Assembly: GCF_009768885.1 (NCBI RefSeq)
Contig: NZ_WSQA01000004.1
Location: 186,001 to 250,000 of the forward strand
Source: Sphingobacterium humi
Lineage (GTDB): Bacteria > Bacteroidota > Bacteroidia > Sphingobacteriales > Sphingobacteriaceae
Direction: 5' to 3'
DNA length: 64,000 nucleotides
Part shown: piece by piece, positions 8,373-17,877 of the stretch
How the letters are laid out: each line of letters opens with the position of its first letter
How positions within the stretch are numbered: the first letter of the stretch is position 1
Made by a program: the position numbers and the translations under genes
Notes under the pieces: generated by a model
The model's database searches: none
What the model was told of the DNA's origin: nothing
Seen by the model: the letters and a program-made list of their open reading frames with translations, nothing else

Positions 8373-11294
8373 TTATTTGAGGGCTTGATACAGTATTTCG
8401 ACGGGATGTAGGGCGGTTTGTTGGGTACCATCCTGAATTTGATGGCGACAGCTGGAGCCCGGAGCCGCTAACAAGGTATCTGGCTGTTTGTTCCTTACCG
8501 CAGGGAAGAGTACCAGCTCCCCGATCTGCATGGATAAGTCGTAATGCTCTTTTTCATAACCGAACGATCCGGCCATTCCACAACAGCCGGAAGGGATATT
8601 CTTTACGGTATAATTGCTGGGAATAGCCAATACTTGGCTCACCTGTGGCAATAAACCCCAGGCTTTCTGCTGACAATGCCCATGCAATAGCACTTCCTTC
8701 GGCTCAGTGGTAAACTGAGACGCTGAAATATTGCCGGCTTGATATTCAGCCCAAATGAATTCTTCTATGGTTAAGGCATGCGGCGCAATGCGAGCAGCAG
8801 CCTCGATATACGGCTCATCGACCAAATCGACGTATTCATCGCGGAAGGTCAGGATCGTGGAGGGCTCGACCGCAACAAGCTTACAATCGGCGTTTAAACG
8901 GTCTGCAAAGATCTGCACATTCTTGTTGGCCAGCTTGCGCGCCTCGCGTAATAAGCCTTTCGATAAGAGGGCTCTGCCCGAAAAGGCATGCGGTATCATC
9001 AATACCTGATAGCCCAATTTTTCTAAGAATAGGATAGCTTGCTTGCCGAGTTCCACCTCGTTAAAGTTGGTGAACTCATCGAAAAAGAAGTAAACAGACT
9101 TTATAGGCTCTTTTACGCCACTGTACAGCTTATCTTTTGTCTTATACCATTGGCGCAGGGTTTTTGAAGCAATAGTAGGCAGCTGCCTTTGTGGCGCAAA
9201 GCCTAACATGCGTTTAAACAGCCCGCCACTGAACTTATTGCGAACCAACACATTGTAGATGCCGGCAATAGGCTGCATGAGTTGGGTTAAACTATCGACA
9301 TGGCCTATCATCCTGGAGCGCAGTGGCACCCCATGGCTATCGTAATAGCCCTGCATAAACTCGGCCTTCAACTTGGCCATATCTACACTGGATGGACATT
9401 CCGACTTACAGGCTTTACAGCTTAAGCAAAGGTCTAGGATTTCCTTCACCTCGGGCTGATCGAAAGGATTGGCTTTATCACTATGGGTCAGCATCTCGCG
9501 AAGCATATTCGCTCGCGCACGCGTGGTATCTTTTTCGTTTTTACTCGCCATATAGGAAGGACACATCGTCCCTCCGGAAAGATGTGATTTCCGGCAATCT
9601 CCCGAGCCATTACACTGCTCGACATGCTGCAGGTAAGTTTGATTCGGATACCGGAATACCGTTTTAATGGCTTTATTCTCCTGCCCTGGTTCATAGCGTA
9701 GAAAGCTATTCATGGAAGGTGTATCCACAATTTTCCCCGGATTGAAGATACCCTTAGGATCCCAAGTCTGTTTGATATCCTTCAGCAGCTGGTAATTATG
9801 GTCACCGATCATCAAGGGGATAAACTCCCCTCGCAAACGACCATCCCCATGCTCGCCACTTAAAGAACCTTGATATTTCTTCACCAAATGTGCTATTTCC
9901 AGCGCAATATCCCGGAAAAGCTGGTTTCCTTTGGTAGTTTTAAGGTTGATAATCGGCCTTAAGTGCAATTCGCCCGTTGCCGCATGCGCATAGTGCACCG
10001 CATAGAGCTTATATTTTTCAAGGATGGTATTAAAGTCGGCAATATAGGCGGGTAAATCTGCTACATCAACAGCGGTATCTTCAATAACCGCCACGGGTTT
10101 CTCATCGCCCGGCACATTACTCAGGAGTCCTAAGCCTGCTTTACGCAGATCCCAAACCCGCTTTTTATCCGATCCATAAACAACCGGGAAGTGATAGCCT
10201 AATCCTGCGGCCCGCATATCGGCTTCTACTGCGGCCACTTTCTGTGCAATAGCGACCTCGTCTACCCCATCGTATTCTACAATCAGAATAGCCGCAGGAT
10301 CCCCATCTACGAAGAATCTGTTTTTGGATTGCTCTAGATTGCTTTTCGTACATTCCAAAATGTAACTATCCATCAGCTCGCTCACTAAGGGATGATGCTG
10401 CAAGGCGATTAAATTACCGTGTAAAGCATCCTGCAAACTCGCGAAGTGCACACACAACAAGCCCGTAGGATTGCTGTTCAATAGGTTTACATGCAGGGTA
10501 ATCTCGGTGATGAAAGCTAAGGTTCCTTCCGACCCGCAGATAAGCTTACAGAAGTTAAATGGCTCTGTATCTGCCGTAAAAGGATCGCTAGCTAATAACA
10601 AATCAATAGCATACCCGGTATTCCTTCGCTGGATGGAAGCCTTCGGAAAATGCTGACGGATCTCTTGTTGGTTATTGTAATTCCCTAATAAGCTCCGGAT
10701 TTGCCTATATAGCTGCCCTTCCAGTGTGTCTAAAGCACATTTCTCACTGAAAGCATCAAAGGATAAGGCTTTAAACTCGACCTCCGTTCCATCGCTTAGC
10801 AAGACTTTTACGGCCATGGTATGCTCGCGGGCACTCCCGTATATCAAGGAGTTCGATCCGCAGGAGTTATTCCCGACCATCCCGCCAATCATGGCACGAT
10901 TAGCTGTGGAAGTTTCCGGACCGAAGTAAAGCTGATAGGGTTTCAGGAACATATTCAACTCATCGCGGATAACGCCGGGCTGTACCCTCACCCAGGATTT
11001 CTCAGGATTAACCTCCAGAATCTCGGTAAAGTACTTGGAAACATCTACTACAATCCCTGCTCCCACTACCTGTCCGGCAAGGGAAGTACCGGCCGTGCGC
11101 GGAATCAGGGAAGTCTGATGATCATTTGCAAATTGAATCAGCAGGAGGAGATCATGTTTGTCCTTGGGATAAGCTACCGCCAAAGGGAGCTCCCGATAAG
11201 CAGAGGCATCTGTTGCATACAACAGGCGCATCTGCTTATCCCAGAACAACTCCCCATGCAATTGAGGAGCAAGCCCTGCTAACGCCTCTTCCAT
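8373..11294 (-). CDS. FAD-linked oxidase / Fe-S fusion, D-2-hydroxyglutarate dehydrogenase-like (YdiJ type)
   Basis: 973 aa with four parts in order. A PCMH-type FAD-binding domain comes first (about residues 35-190, PRTAGTSLAGQVVG). An FAD-oxidase C-terminal domain follows (to about 535, with SGEHGDGRLRGEF). Next is a ferredoxin-like region with CNGSGDC and CLSCKACKSECPS, and last a CCG-type cysteine-rich domain ending in PSGCCGMAGSFGYEKEHYD. This layout is that of YdiJ-type D-2-hydroxyglutarate dehydrogenases and of some D-lactate/glycolate oxidases; it oxidises a 2-hydroxyacid and passes electrons through Fe-S centres. It starts 3 bp after the stop of the DUF1338 gene, whose known product class makes D-2-hydroxyglutarate; this supports the YdiJ reading. 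Confidence 0.9.
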   Translation of the reverse strand: MEEALAGLAPQLHGELFWDKQMRLLYATDASAYRELPLAVAYPKDKHDLLLLIQFANDHQTSLIPRTAGTSLAGQVVGAGIVVDVSKYFTEILEVNPEKSWVRVQPGVIRDELNMFLKPYQLYFGPETSTANRAMIGGMVGNNSCGSNSLIYGSAREHTMAVKVLLSDGTEVEFKALSFDAFSEKCALDTLEGQLYRQIRSLLGNYNNQQEIRQHFPKASIQRRNTGYAIDLLLASDPFTADTEPFNFCKLICGSEGTLAFITEITLHVNLLNSNPTGLLCVHFASLQDALHGNLIALQHHPLVSELMDSYILECTKSNLEQSKNRFFVDGDPAAILIVEYDGVDEVAIAQKVAAVEADMRAAGLGYHFPVVYGSDKKRVWDLRKAGLGLLSNVPGDEKPVAVIEDTAVDVADLPAYIADFNTILEKYKLYAVHYAHAATGELHLRPIINLKTTKGNQLFRDIALEIAHLVKKYQGSLSGEHGDGRLRGEFIPLMIGDHNYQLLKDIKQTWDPKGIFNPGKIVDTPSMNSFLRYEPGQENKAIKTVFRYPNQTYLQHVEQCNGSGDCRKSHLSGGTMCPSYMASKNEKDTTRARANMLREMLTHSDKANPFDQPEVKEILDLCLSCKACKSECPSSVDMAKLKAEFMQGYYDSHGVPLRSRMIGHVDSLTQLMQPIAGIYNVLVRNKFSGGLFKRMLGFAPQRQLPTIASKTLRQWYKTKDKLYSGVKEPIKSVYFFFDEFTNFNEVELGKQAILFLEKLGYQVLMIPHAFSGRALLSKGLLREARKLANKNVQIFADRLNADCKLVAVEPSTILTFRDEYVDLVDEPYIEAAARIAPHALTIEEFIWAEYQAGNISASQFTTEPKEVLLHGHCQQKAWGLLPQVSQVLAIPSNYTVKNIPSGCCGMAGSFGYEKEHYDLSMQIGELVLFPAVRNKQPDTLLAAPGSSCRHQIQDGTQQTALHPVEILYQALK

Positions 11295-11297
11295 GGA

Positions 11298-12203
11298 TTA
11301 TTGTTTTATTTGAGTGGTATATGTACTTTCAAAGATTTTGTCGGCATTATTGGTTTCGAAACCATCACGACGGTGTTTGGATGTTATTTGATCAGCTGGT
11401 AGCTCTTTATATTCGGGCAATACAGAACGCTCTGCAAACTCGACATAACTACCGGCAATTTTCAATACCTGACCATCGGAAAAGCTAGCATCATATAAAG
11501 CAGAAACCGTACTGCTCTGGCGCAAGAGGCCATCGGCACTGGTCTTGATCTTTCCTCCGGAAGTATTCAACTTAATCCCGATACTTTCCAAGAAGGCATT
11601 GAACTCTTCCAAAGTATTGTATCCATCCTTCAACTCGTGGATACTTATGGTGTAATGGTTCAGGTAATAGCGGTTGTAAATCACCCAAGCCGCATATTCA
11701 CTTTCAGCCAATAGGGTTTCATACTCCTTGGAAGTAGGTAAGTCCCATAATGGTTTTTGCAGAAATGCCGCGAGTTCTTTCCCGTTATTTAAATCCAGCG
11801 CATCTACCGGATCGGCAGTGATATGCTTGGTATATTTGGTGATAATATCCTGCGCATCTTGGCTCAATTCGGCTACACGCAGTTCCGAAACAAAGATTCG
11901 CGGGTATTCAGGACTTGGCGGTGCATACCAATAGGCATCCAATTTTTTCCCTTCGAAATAGTAGTAATCCATTTTTTTATAGCCGAAGGAAAGGAATATT
12001 TTCTCGAACGATTGGACACCCAGATGAGGTACGCCCAAGGTGCGGAAGGCAATATGGTCATTTACGATATCTGTTTGCTGTTTCACCACCGCACGTTCCA
12101 ATAAGGCTTTGGTAATTTTATCAACATCAGCAACATTAGCGCGATAATGTTCGAAAAGGTCGTTTAAGACCACATCAATGGGGTTGTTTTCCTCGAAGTA
12201 CAT
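11298..12203 (-). CDS. DUF1338 protein, 2-oxoadipate dioxygenase/decarboxylase (HglS)-like
   Basis: 301 aa of the DUF1338 family. In Pseudomonas putida the member HglS is a mononuclear iron enzyme that turns 2-oxoadipate into D-2-hydroxyglutarate in lysine breakdown. The expected metal ligands are visible: His50 in NDHIAFRT, His183 in LNHYTISIHE and Glu255 in SYVEFAERS; Arg54 follows the first histidine. RRDGFETNNADKIFEST near the end is another family hallmark. The protein is shorter than the Pseudomonas enzyme. The next gene, 3 bp downstream, encodes a D-2-hydroxyglutarate dehydrogenase-like protein, the next step of the same route. A weak TTTTTG-N16-TAACTTTA promoter can be read upstream. 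Confidence 0.9.
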   Translation of the reverse strand: MYFEENNPIDVVLNDLFEHYRANVADVDKITKALLERAVVKQQTDIVNDHIAFRTLGVPHLGVQSFEKIFLSFGYKKMDYYYFEGKKLDAYWYAPPSPEYPRIFVSELRVAELSQDAQDIITKYTKHITADPVDALDLNNGKELAAFLQKPLWDLPTSKEYETLLAESEYAAWVIYNRYYLNHYTISIHELKDGYNTLEEFNAFLESIGIKLNTSGGKIKTSADGLLRQSSTVSALYDASFSDGQVLKIAGSYVEFAERSVLPEYKELPADQITSKHRRDGFETNNADKIFESTYTTQIKQ

Positions 12204-12307
12204 AGCACTCTATTTAGATTTATATTTTGAATAAAGTTATCGAAAAATCAGCAAACAAAAACAATTGTTCAGTAATTATTGCGTAACAAAAAATATAATT
12301 CAGCAAA

Positions 12308-13102
12308 CTACAGTTCTTCCATCAGAATCTTCTCCAATTCCTGCGCGTTCAGGTTCATATTGATGTTCCCGTCTTTGGCAAAGGAGATTTCGCCGGTTTC
12401 TTCGGATACAATGACAGCCACCGCTTCCGATACCTCTGTAACGCCGATGGCGGCACGATGGCGGAGTCCGAATTGCGGAGGAAGGTCTTCACTATCGGAG
12501 AGAGGTAATACCGAACTGGCGGTCATAATGCGGTTATCGACAATAATTACGGCCCCATCATGCAGAGGCGAGTTCTTGAAGAAGATGGTTTCTAAAAGGC
12601 GTTTGGATACCGGAGCATCTATCGTGGTGCCACTTGTTTGGTAATACTCCTCATCAAAGTACCGCGAAAAGACCAGTAAGGCGCCGGTTTTGGAACTCGA
12701 CATACTTTTACAGGCTTCCACGATCGGGCGGATATACTCGGAGTTATCGGCATGGCTGGCCTTCTTCGTCCCGAACACCGACCAGAAGAATTTCTTGCGT
12801 CGCAAGGAGATGTTCTTCCCGATATGCAACAAAAATCGACGGATTTCCTGCTGGAAAACCACGATCAACGCGATGGACCCTACGGATATAAACCCACCGA
12901 ATATCTCGGTTAGCAGGCGCATTTCCATCTGCTTCACCACCAGGTAGATACCATAGAACAAACCAACCCCAATCAGGATATTTACCGCAATAGTTCCCTT
13001 GATCAAACTATACACATAGTAGATAATGATCGCAACAAGAATGATATCGATAAAGTCTAGCAGGCGAAAGCCACTTAAAAGATTGAAATCCAGTCCATCC
13101 AT
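12308..13102 (-). CDS. cdaA: Diadenylate cyclase CdaA (c-di-AMP synthase)
   Basis: 264 aa with three N-terminal membrane helices (about residues 13-90, e.g. IDIILVAIIIYYVYSLI) followed by a DisA_N diadenylate cyclase domain. The catalytic motifs are plain: LHDGAVIIVD (DGA) and FGLRHRAAIG (RHR). It converts two ATP to cyclic di-AMP, which in other bacteria controls osmolyte and potassium balance and cell-wall state. It stands alone, divergent from pdxJ; the frequently linked folP is not here. The start at ATG 13102 gives the normal length. Confidence 0.95.
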   Translation of the reverse strand: MDGLDFNLLSGFRLLDFIDIILVAIIIYYVYSLIKGTIAVNILIGVGLFYGIYLVVKQMEMRLLTEIFGGFISVGSIALIVVFQQEIRRFLLHIGKNISLRRKKFFWSVFGTKKASHADNSEYIRPIVEACKSMSSSKTGALLVFSRYFDEEYYQTSGTTIDAPVSKRLLETIFFKNSPLHDGAVIIVDNRIMTASSVLPLSDSEDLPPQFGLRHRAAIGVTEVSEAVAVIVSEETGEISFAKDGNINMNLNAQELEKILMEEL

Positions 13103-13183
13103 ATAGCATGCAATTTAAAAAATTTTATCCATTGAAACCGGCATAATAATTTATTAAATGACCGAAGATGATGCCTTAAATTG

Positions 13184-13191
13184 TAAATTTG
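13184..13191 (+). promoter_or_regulatory. Candidate -7 promoter element of pdxJ
   Basis: TAAATTTG fits the Bacteroidota -7 consensus TAnnTTTG and lies 16 bp before the pdxJ ATG. No convincing -33 TTTG is found at the usual distance, so this is only a partial promoter. Confidence 0.4.
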
Positions 13192-13207
13192 TAAAAAGAC
13201 AACTATT

Positions 13208-13924
13208 ATGACTAAACTATCCGTAAATATTAATAAGATTGCGACGCTACGGAATTCACGTGGTGGAAATGTTCCTAATGTTTTGTCGGCGGCTTTAGCC
13301 TGCGAGCGCTTTGGTGCAGAAGGCATTACCGTCCATCCACGTCCTGACGAACGTCATATCCGTTATCAGGATGTCTACAACCTGAAAGCGAACATCCAAA
13401 CTGAATTTAATATTGAAGGAAATTGCCAGGAGCAAAAATTTATCGACTTGGTATTGGCCAACACCCCTACCCAAGTGACCTTGGTACCTGATGCCTTAGG
13501 ACAAATCACCTCCAACCATGGCTGGGATACCATCAAGCACAAAGATTACCTCAAAGAAATGGTGAAGCTGTTTAAGAATGAAGGCATTCGTGTTTCCATC
13601 TTTGTCGATCCTGTGGAAGATATGGTTGAAGCCGCTGCGGAAACCGGAACTGATCGCATTGAACTCTATACCGAAGCCTATGCGGCGGAGTTCGGATTCA
13701 ATAAGGAAGAAGCCATTGCCCCTTATTTCAAGGCCGCATTGAAAGCTAGAGAAGTAGGATTAGGCTTAAACGCCGGCCATGACCTCGACTTAAACAACCT
13801 GGCCTATTTCAACCAGCATATCCCCGGATTGCTAGAGGTTAGTATCGGCCACGCCTTAATTGCCGATGCCCTTTACCTCGGCTTGGAGGAAACCATCAAG
13901 CGCTATTTAGCCGCCTTAAAATAA
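13208..13924 (+). CDS. pdxJ: Pyridoxine 5'-phosphate synthase
   Basis: 238 aa, standard PdxJ length. The N-terminus [17 protein letters not shown] and the [11 protein letters not shown] stretch are diagnostic, and [12 protein letters not shown] and [13 protein letters not shown] hold further phosphate and substrate residues. PdxJ condenses 1-deoxyxylulose 5-phosphate with 3-amino-2-oxopropyl phosphate in the DXP-dependent vitamin B6 pathway. It is monocistronic, divergent from cdaA and closed by a terminator. Confidence 0.97.
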   Translation: MTKLSVNINKIATLRNSRGGNVPNVLSAALACERFGAEGITVHPRPDERHIRYQDVYNLKANIQTEFNIEGNCQEQKFIDLVLANTPTQVTLVPDALGQITSNHGWDTIKHKDYLKEMVKLFKNEGIRVSIFVDPVEDMVEAAAETGTDRIELYTEAYAAEFGFNKEEAIAPYFKAALKAREVGLGLNAGHDLDLNNLAYFNQHIPGLLEVSIGHALIADALYLGLEETIKRYLAALK

Positions 13925-13932
13925 AACATTAG

Positions 13933-13964
13933 AAAAAGGGGATTGCCATGCAGTCCCCCTTTTT
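13933..13964. terminator. Terminator between pdxJ and lepB
   Basis: An A5-GGGG arm pairs with CCCC-T5 around an imperfect inner stem and a short loop. It serves pdxJ and, in reverse, the end of the convergent lepB operon. Confidence 0.82.
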
Positions 13965-13983
13965 AATATCCTTTCACCGCGTA

Positions 13984-15414
13984 TTATTCAATACCTCGGA
14001 AAATTCTATTCCAACGGATTTTCGATAAGAAGGAACCGTCCTTATCCCAGCTCATCCAGGTAAATAAGGCTTTCCCTACAATATGATCTTCCGGCACAAA
14101 ACCCCAACCACGCGAGTCTAAGGAATTGTGGCGGTTATCACCCATCATCCAGTAGTAGTTCATTTTAAAAGTATAGGAATCAGCCTTGGCGCCATTGATG
14201 TAATACCCATCGGCTTTTGTTTCCAAGGTATTGCCTTCATAAATCTGTATAGCACGCTGATATAAAGGCATGGTTAAGCTATCCAATTTCACGGTCCATC
14301 CTTTTGCAGGCACGGTAATCGGGCCAAAGTTGTCGTAATTCCAAACCGGTCCGCTTTCATAGAATGGGAAAGCCGCCGCTGCAGGATTCGCATCTCCAGG
14401 CTCAAAAATCTGCTCTGTAAACTGTTTGATATTGCTCCAGGCCTTCACAGTTTCCGCTTCCTCCTTGGTCATGTGCATCACATACACCCCTTGTGAAGGG
14501 TTCGTATTGGTGTGATCTACCTCGATACGCATATCTAAAAGGCGTTTCATATCCAATCCATAAGGATCAGTCAACACGATGTAATTCGTTTGGAAATCAG
14601 GGTCGGTAAAAGCAGGCTCATTGTTCACAAACAATTTAGCACGCTCCATCGACACCACATCTCCCGGTAAGCCCACACAACGCTTAATGTAGTTCTCGCG
14701 TTTATCGATAGGTCTTTCCGTCTCTTCCGGGAAGTTAAACACCACTACATCATAACGTTTGATGTCTTGGAAGCCCGGTAAACGTTTATAAGGCACTTTA
14801 ATCAGTTCCGAATAGGCTTTACCCCCCGTAACCGGCATGGTATGATGCGCAAATGGAAATGCCAATGGCGTCATCGGGATACGTGGCCCATAGTTAAGCT
14901 TACTCACAAATAGAAAGTCGCCAACCAATAAGCTACGCTCCATCGATCCGGTTGGAATCATATAAGCCTCAATCAAGAAGCCACGGATTAAAGAAGCCGC
15001 CACAGTAGCGAAGATGATGGCATCTGCCCACTCTCGGCCTACCGACTTCTTATACGGATATTTCTTTTTGAATTCTTCGGTTGTCGATTGTCCCAGATAC
15101 TTCACCTGCGGATCTCTTCCCCACATCGGTAACACAATAAATGGAACCAATACCGCTGCGGCATTTTCCCAGAAACGTGTTTTCCCAAAGGACTTGATGA
15201 AGTTTAAAAAGAAGTCGTAAAAGATAAAGATATTCACGATTGGCACCAACAACCACACGATCCACCAGGTTGGCCGACCGACAAGTTGTGCCATGACATA
15301 TTGGCCATAAAACGGAACTACAGCTTCCCAGCCTTGTTTTCCGGCTTTTCTATACAATAAATATAAGCCGTAAAGCGAGGCAATCGTTAGTATGGCAAAA
15401 ATGATATACCACAT
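13984..15414 (-). CDS. lepB: Signal peptidase I with N-terminal membrane extension
   Basis: 476 aa, long for a LepB, as is usual in Bacteroidota. The N-terminal ~90 residues hold two or three membrane segments of the DUF5684 type. The peptidase core begins near residue 130: [13 protein letters not shown] carries catalytic Ser157, and [13 protein letters not shown] carries catalytic Lys244. Box E is [15 protein letters not shown] large insert separates the two halves of the fold. It removes signal peptides from exported proteins at the inner membrane. It starts 3 bp after the dapB stop and is the last gene of the parAB-DUF5683-dapB-lepB operon. Confidence 0.95.
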   Translation of the reverse strand: MWYIIFAILTIASLYGLYLLYRKAGKQGWEAVVPFYGQYVMAQLVGRPTWWIVWLLVPIVNIFIFYDFFLNFIKSFGKTRFWENAAAVLVPFIVLPMWGRDPQVKYLGQSTTEEFKKKYPYKKSVGREWADAIIFATVAASLIRGFLIEAYMIPTGSMERSLLVGDFLFVSKLNYGPRIPMTPLAFPFAHHTMPVTGGKAYSELIKVPYKRLPGFQDIKRYDVVVFNFPEETERPIDKRENYIKRCVGLPGDVVSMERAKLFVNNEPAFTDPDFQTNYIVLTDPYGLDMKRLLDMRIEVDHTNTNPSQGVYVMHMTKEEAETVKAWSNIKQFTEQIFEPGDANPAAAAFPFYESGPVWNYDNFGPITVPAKGWTVKLDSLTMPLYQRAIQIYEGNTLETKADGYYINGAKADSYTFKMNYYWMMGDNRHNSLDSRGWGFVPEDHIVGKALFTWMSWDKDGSFLSKIRWNRIFRGIE

Positions 15415-15417
15415 ATA

Positions 15418-16161
15418 TTATTTATTAAAATCAAACATTTCTGTAACCTGGAAGAACCCTTGTTTACCCAGGAGCCATTCCGCAGCAATAACTGCGCCTA
15501 AAGCGAAGCCTTCACGGCTATGTGCCGTATGCTTAAACTCGATCTGATCGACCTCCGAGCTGTAAAGTACCGTATGTGTACCGGGCACTTCTTCAATACG
15601 CAGGCTTTCGATCAATAATTCATCCGGCTTCGGAATCACCTCTTCCCCAGCACCTTCCACCGAGTTTACCCAGCTTTTCTTGCTATCTGTATTTTCCAGA
15701 ATCCCTTCCGCAATGGTGATGGCCGTGCCGCTAGGGGCATCCAATTTATGGATATGGTGAATTTCTTCTACCTGCACATCGTATTGTTTATACGGATTGA
15801 TGGCCGCAGCCAACAGTTTGTTGATGTGGAAAAAGATATTGACACCGATGCTGAAGTTGGAACCGTATAATAGCGCCTGATCGGCTTCCAGGCAGGTTTC
15901 CCGCACCTCATCAAGGTGCTCATACCAGCCTGTAGTGCCTACCACTAAAGGCAAATTAGCCTCAAAACAGAGGCTGATGTTATCTAATGCGGCATGCGGT
16001 GTGCTAAAATCAATCGCCATATCGGCATGTTCTAGATCTTCCGGCTCTATGCTGTTTCTATTATTTTCATCGACAATCAGCACGACTTCATGCCCGCGTT
16101 TCATCGCAAAGCGTTCGATCAACTGCCCCATTTTGCCGTATCCCAATAAAACAATTTTCAT
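15418..16161 (-). CDS. dapB: 4-hydroxy-tetrahydrodipicolinate reductase
   Basis: 247 aa. The Rossmann nucleotide-binding start is KIVLLGYGKMGQLIE, followed by VGTTGW and the catalytic region EIHHIHKLDAPSGTA, the DapB signature. It reduces the dipicolinate precursor in the diaminopimelate/lysine pathway, which feeds peptidoglycan cross-links. It is on the same strand and closely spaced with the DUF5683 gene (21 bp) and lepB (3 bp). Confidence 0.97.
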   Translation of the reverse strand: MKIVLLGYGKMGQLIERFAMKRGHEVVLIVDENNRNSIEPEDLEHADMAIDFSTPHAALDNISLCFEANLPLVVGTTGWYEHLDEVRETCLEADQALLYGSNFSIGVNIFFHINKLLAAAINPYKQYDVQVEEIHHIHKLDAPSGTAITIAEGILENTDSKKSWVNSVEGAGEEVIPKPDELLIESLRIEEVPGTHTVLYSSEVDQIEFKHTAHSREGFALGAVIAAEWLLGKQGFFQVTEMFDFNK

Positions 16162-16182
16162 ATTCAGTTAATTGGTTAATAT

Positions 16183-16953
16183 CTATTTTAAAGTAAAAGT
16201 CATCTTGATGCCTGGTGAAAGCAGGTTTCTCGTTGAAAAGCCCGCCGCTTGCATGCCCCCAGCGCTGGCGTAGGTAGGCAGAAAGGTAGGTGAAACTTTC
16301 ATACTCAAGTCATTGCTGACATTCCATCGGTTTTTCAAGATAGAATCCACGTAAGCCTCGACGATATTCAATCCATACCAGCCTACAGTTGCTAATATAG
16401 TTAAATCACGATTTCTACGTGCATAATCTTTCTGTTTTATCAAGCCTGCTTCATCCCAACGTCCCAAAACACCGTCAGAGCCGGTGCCAAATTCCTGTCT
16501 ATACTGCAGCTCGTCCAGAAACATATTATAATACCATTGCCAATAATCGAACACCAAGTAGGAGGTAACAAAGCCGCCGTAAATAACCGGAACTTTGATC
16601 CACCACAGGCCTTTATTGGTATACTGACCCCATCCTGGAAGAATGAGCGAGCGTTTCCAAGCAACCCGGGAAAGACGCTCGATTTCTAAACGGGCAGAGT
16701 CTTTTAAAATATCTTTGTAATAGAATTTCTCGCGTTCCTTTTCGGCCTTCTCACGGGCCTTACGTTCTGCACGGGTTTCCTTTTTACTGCTGTCTTGTGC
16801 CACTTTCAGCTTAGCGGAATCGGCGACAGCTTTCAAAGCAGTACTATCCTGCAGCTTGCTGGTTTTACCCTTTTCAGGAATCGTATCCTTCACCTGTGCA
16901 GAAACCACAGTAAAGGACAATAATAAGCCCAGAAGCCAAGCAAATTTTATCAT
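16183..16953 (-). CDS. DUF5683 membrane/periplasmic protein
   Basis: 256 aa. A signal peptide (residues 1-19, ending VVSAQ) is followed by a low-complexity, lysine/alanine/glutamate-rich coiled-coil stretch (about 25-85). Hydrophobic segments come next (SLILPGWGQYTNKGLWWIKVP and LATVGWYGLNIVEAYVD, given in part). The PGWGQ motif and overall pattern are those of DUF5683, a Bacteroidota family without known function that often sits beside parAB and dapB. The ATG overlaps the parB stop (TAATG), so translation is coupled. Confidence 0.87.
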   Translation of the reverse strand: MIKFAWLLGLLLSFTVVSAQVKDTIPEKGKTSKLQDSTALKAVADSAKLKVAQDSSKKETRAERKAREKAEKEREKFYYKDILKDSARLEIERLSRVAWKRSLILPGWGQYTNKGLWWIKVPVIYGGFVTSYLVFDYWQWYYNMFLDELQYRQEFGTGSDGVLGRWDEAGLIKQKDYARRNRDLTILATVGWYGLNIVEAYVDSILKNRWNVSNDLSMKVSPTFLPTYASAGGMQAAGFSTRNLLSPGIKMTFTLK

Positions 16954-17876
16954 TACCAATCTAGGAGTTCTAAGATGCGACTTAAATCATCCTCCGAGGT
17001 GAAAGGAATCACGATAGATCCTTTTCCTTTAGTGGCTTTTAAGTCTAGTTTTACGCGGGTAGCAAATTTGGATGCCAAATCATCCTCAATTTTCTGGTAT
17101 TGAAAATCTAACTGATCGGTGCGCTTCGGCTTACGACGTCTTTTCTCATCGGCTTGCTGCACCTCACGCACTAATTGTTCTGTTTTACGTACGGATAAGC
17201 CTTTTTCCAAGATTTCCTGGAAAATAAACAGCTGTTTATCCACCTCACCAACATTAATTAAGGCACGTGCATGCCCCATGGTCAGGTCGCCATCACGAAT
17301 GGCCGCCTGAATAACAGGAGGAAGCTTTAATAAACGCAGGTAATTGGTTACTGTCGATCTGTTTTTACTTACTCGATCGCCCAATTCCTCTTGTTTCAAA
17401 TTACATTCCTCAATCATGCGCTGAAAGCTGACTGCAATTTCGATCGCATTCAAGTTTTCACGTTGAATATTCTCGATCAAGGCCATTTCCAGCATCTGTT
17501 GGTCATTCGCCGTGCGCACATAAGCCGGAATTTCGGTAATGCCGGCAATTTTTGAGGCTCTTAAACGACGCTCACCTGAAATTAACTGGTATTCGTTCTT
17601 GCCAATCTGGCGAACGGTTATTGGCTGAATCAAGCCTTGTACTTCAATAGACTCGGCGAGTTCGCGCAAGGCTTGCTCGTCAAAGTCCGTACGTGGCTGA
17701 AACGGATTTATTGCAATTTGTGCTACTTGTATGAAGTTTATGCTCCCTGCTGGAGAGCTCGGGGTCTTTGGAGCAGGGGTACTGCTGGAAGGACTATTGG
17801 AAACGCCAATATTTTCTTGCTGTAATAAAGCACCTAATCCCTTACCCAATCCCGTTTTTCGCTGTTGTGCTGCCAT
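16953..17876 (-). CDS. parB: Chromosome partitioning protein ParB
   Basis: 307 aa. A variable proline/serine-rich linker (residues 20-45) precedes the CTP-binding ParB/Srx domain, marked by NPFQPRTDFDEQ and ISGERRLRASK. The central helix-turn-helix DNA-binding region contains NRSTVTNYLRLLKLP and LTMGHARALINV, and a C-terminal dimerisation segment follows. It binds parS sites and loads as a CTP-dependent clamp for chromosome segregation with ParA. It starts one base after the parA stop. Confidence 0.97.
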   Translation of the reverse strand: MAAQQRKTGLGKGLGALLQQENIGVSNSPSSSTPAPKTPSSPAGSINFIQVAQIAINPFQPRTDFDEQALRELAESIEVQGLIQPITVRQIGKNEYQLISGERRLRASKIAGITEIPAYVRTANDQQMLEMALIENIQRENLNAIEIAVSFQRMIEECNLKQEELGDRVSKNRSTVTNYLRLLKLPPVIQAAIRDGDLTMGHARALINVGEVDKQLFIFQEILEKGLSVRKTEQLVREVQQADEKRRRKPKRTDQLDFQYQKIEDDLASKFATRVKLDLKATKGKGSIVIPFTSEDDLSRILELLDW

Positions 17877-17877
17877 A

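Noticed and set aside
10821..11282. 153-codon frame on the plus strand
   Set aside because: Antisense to the FAD-binding domain of the dehydrogenase gene, which is intact and well conserved.
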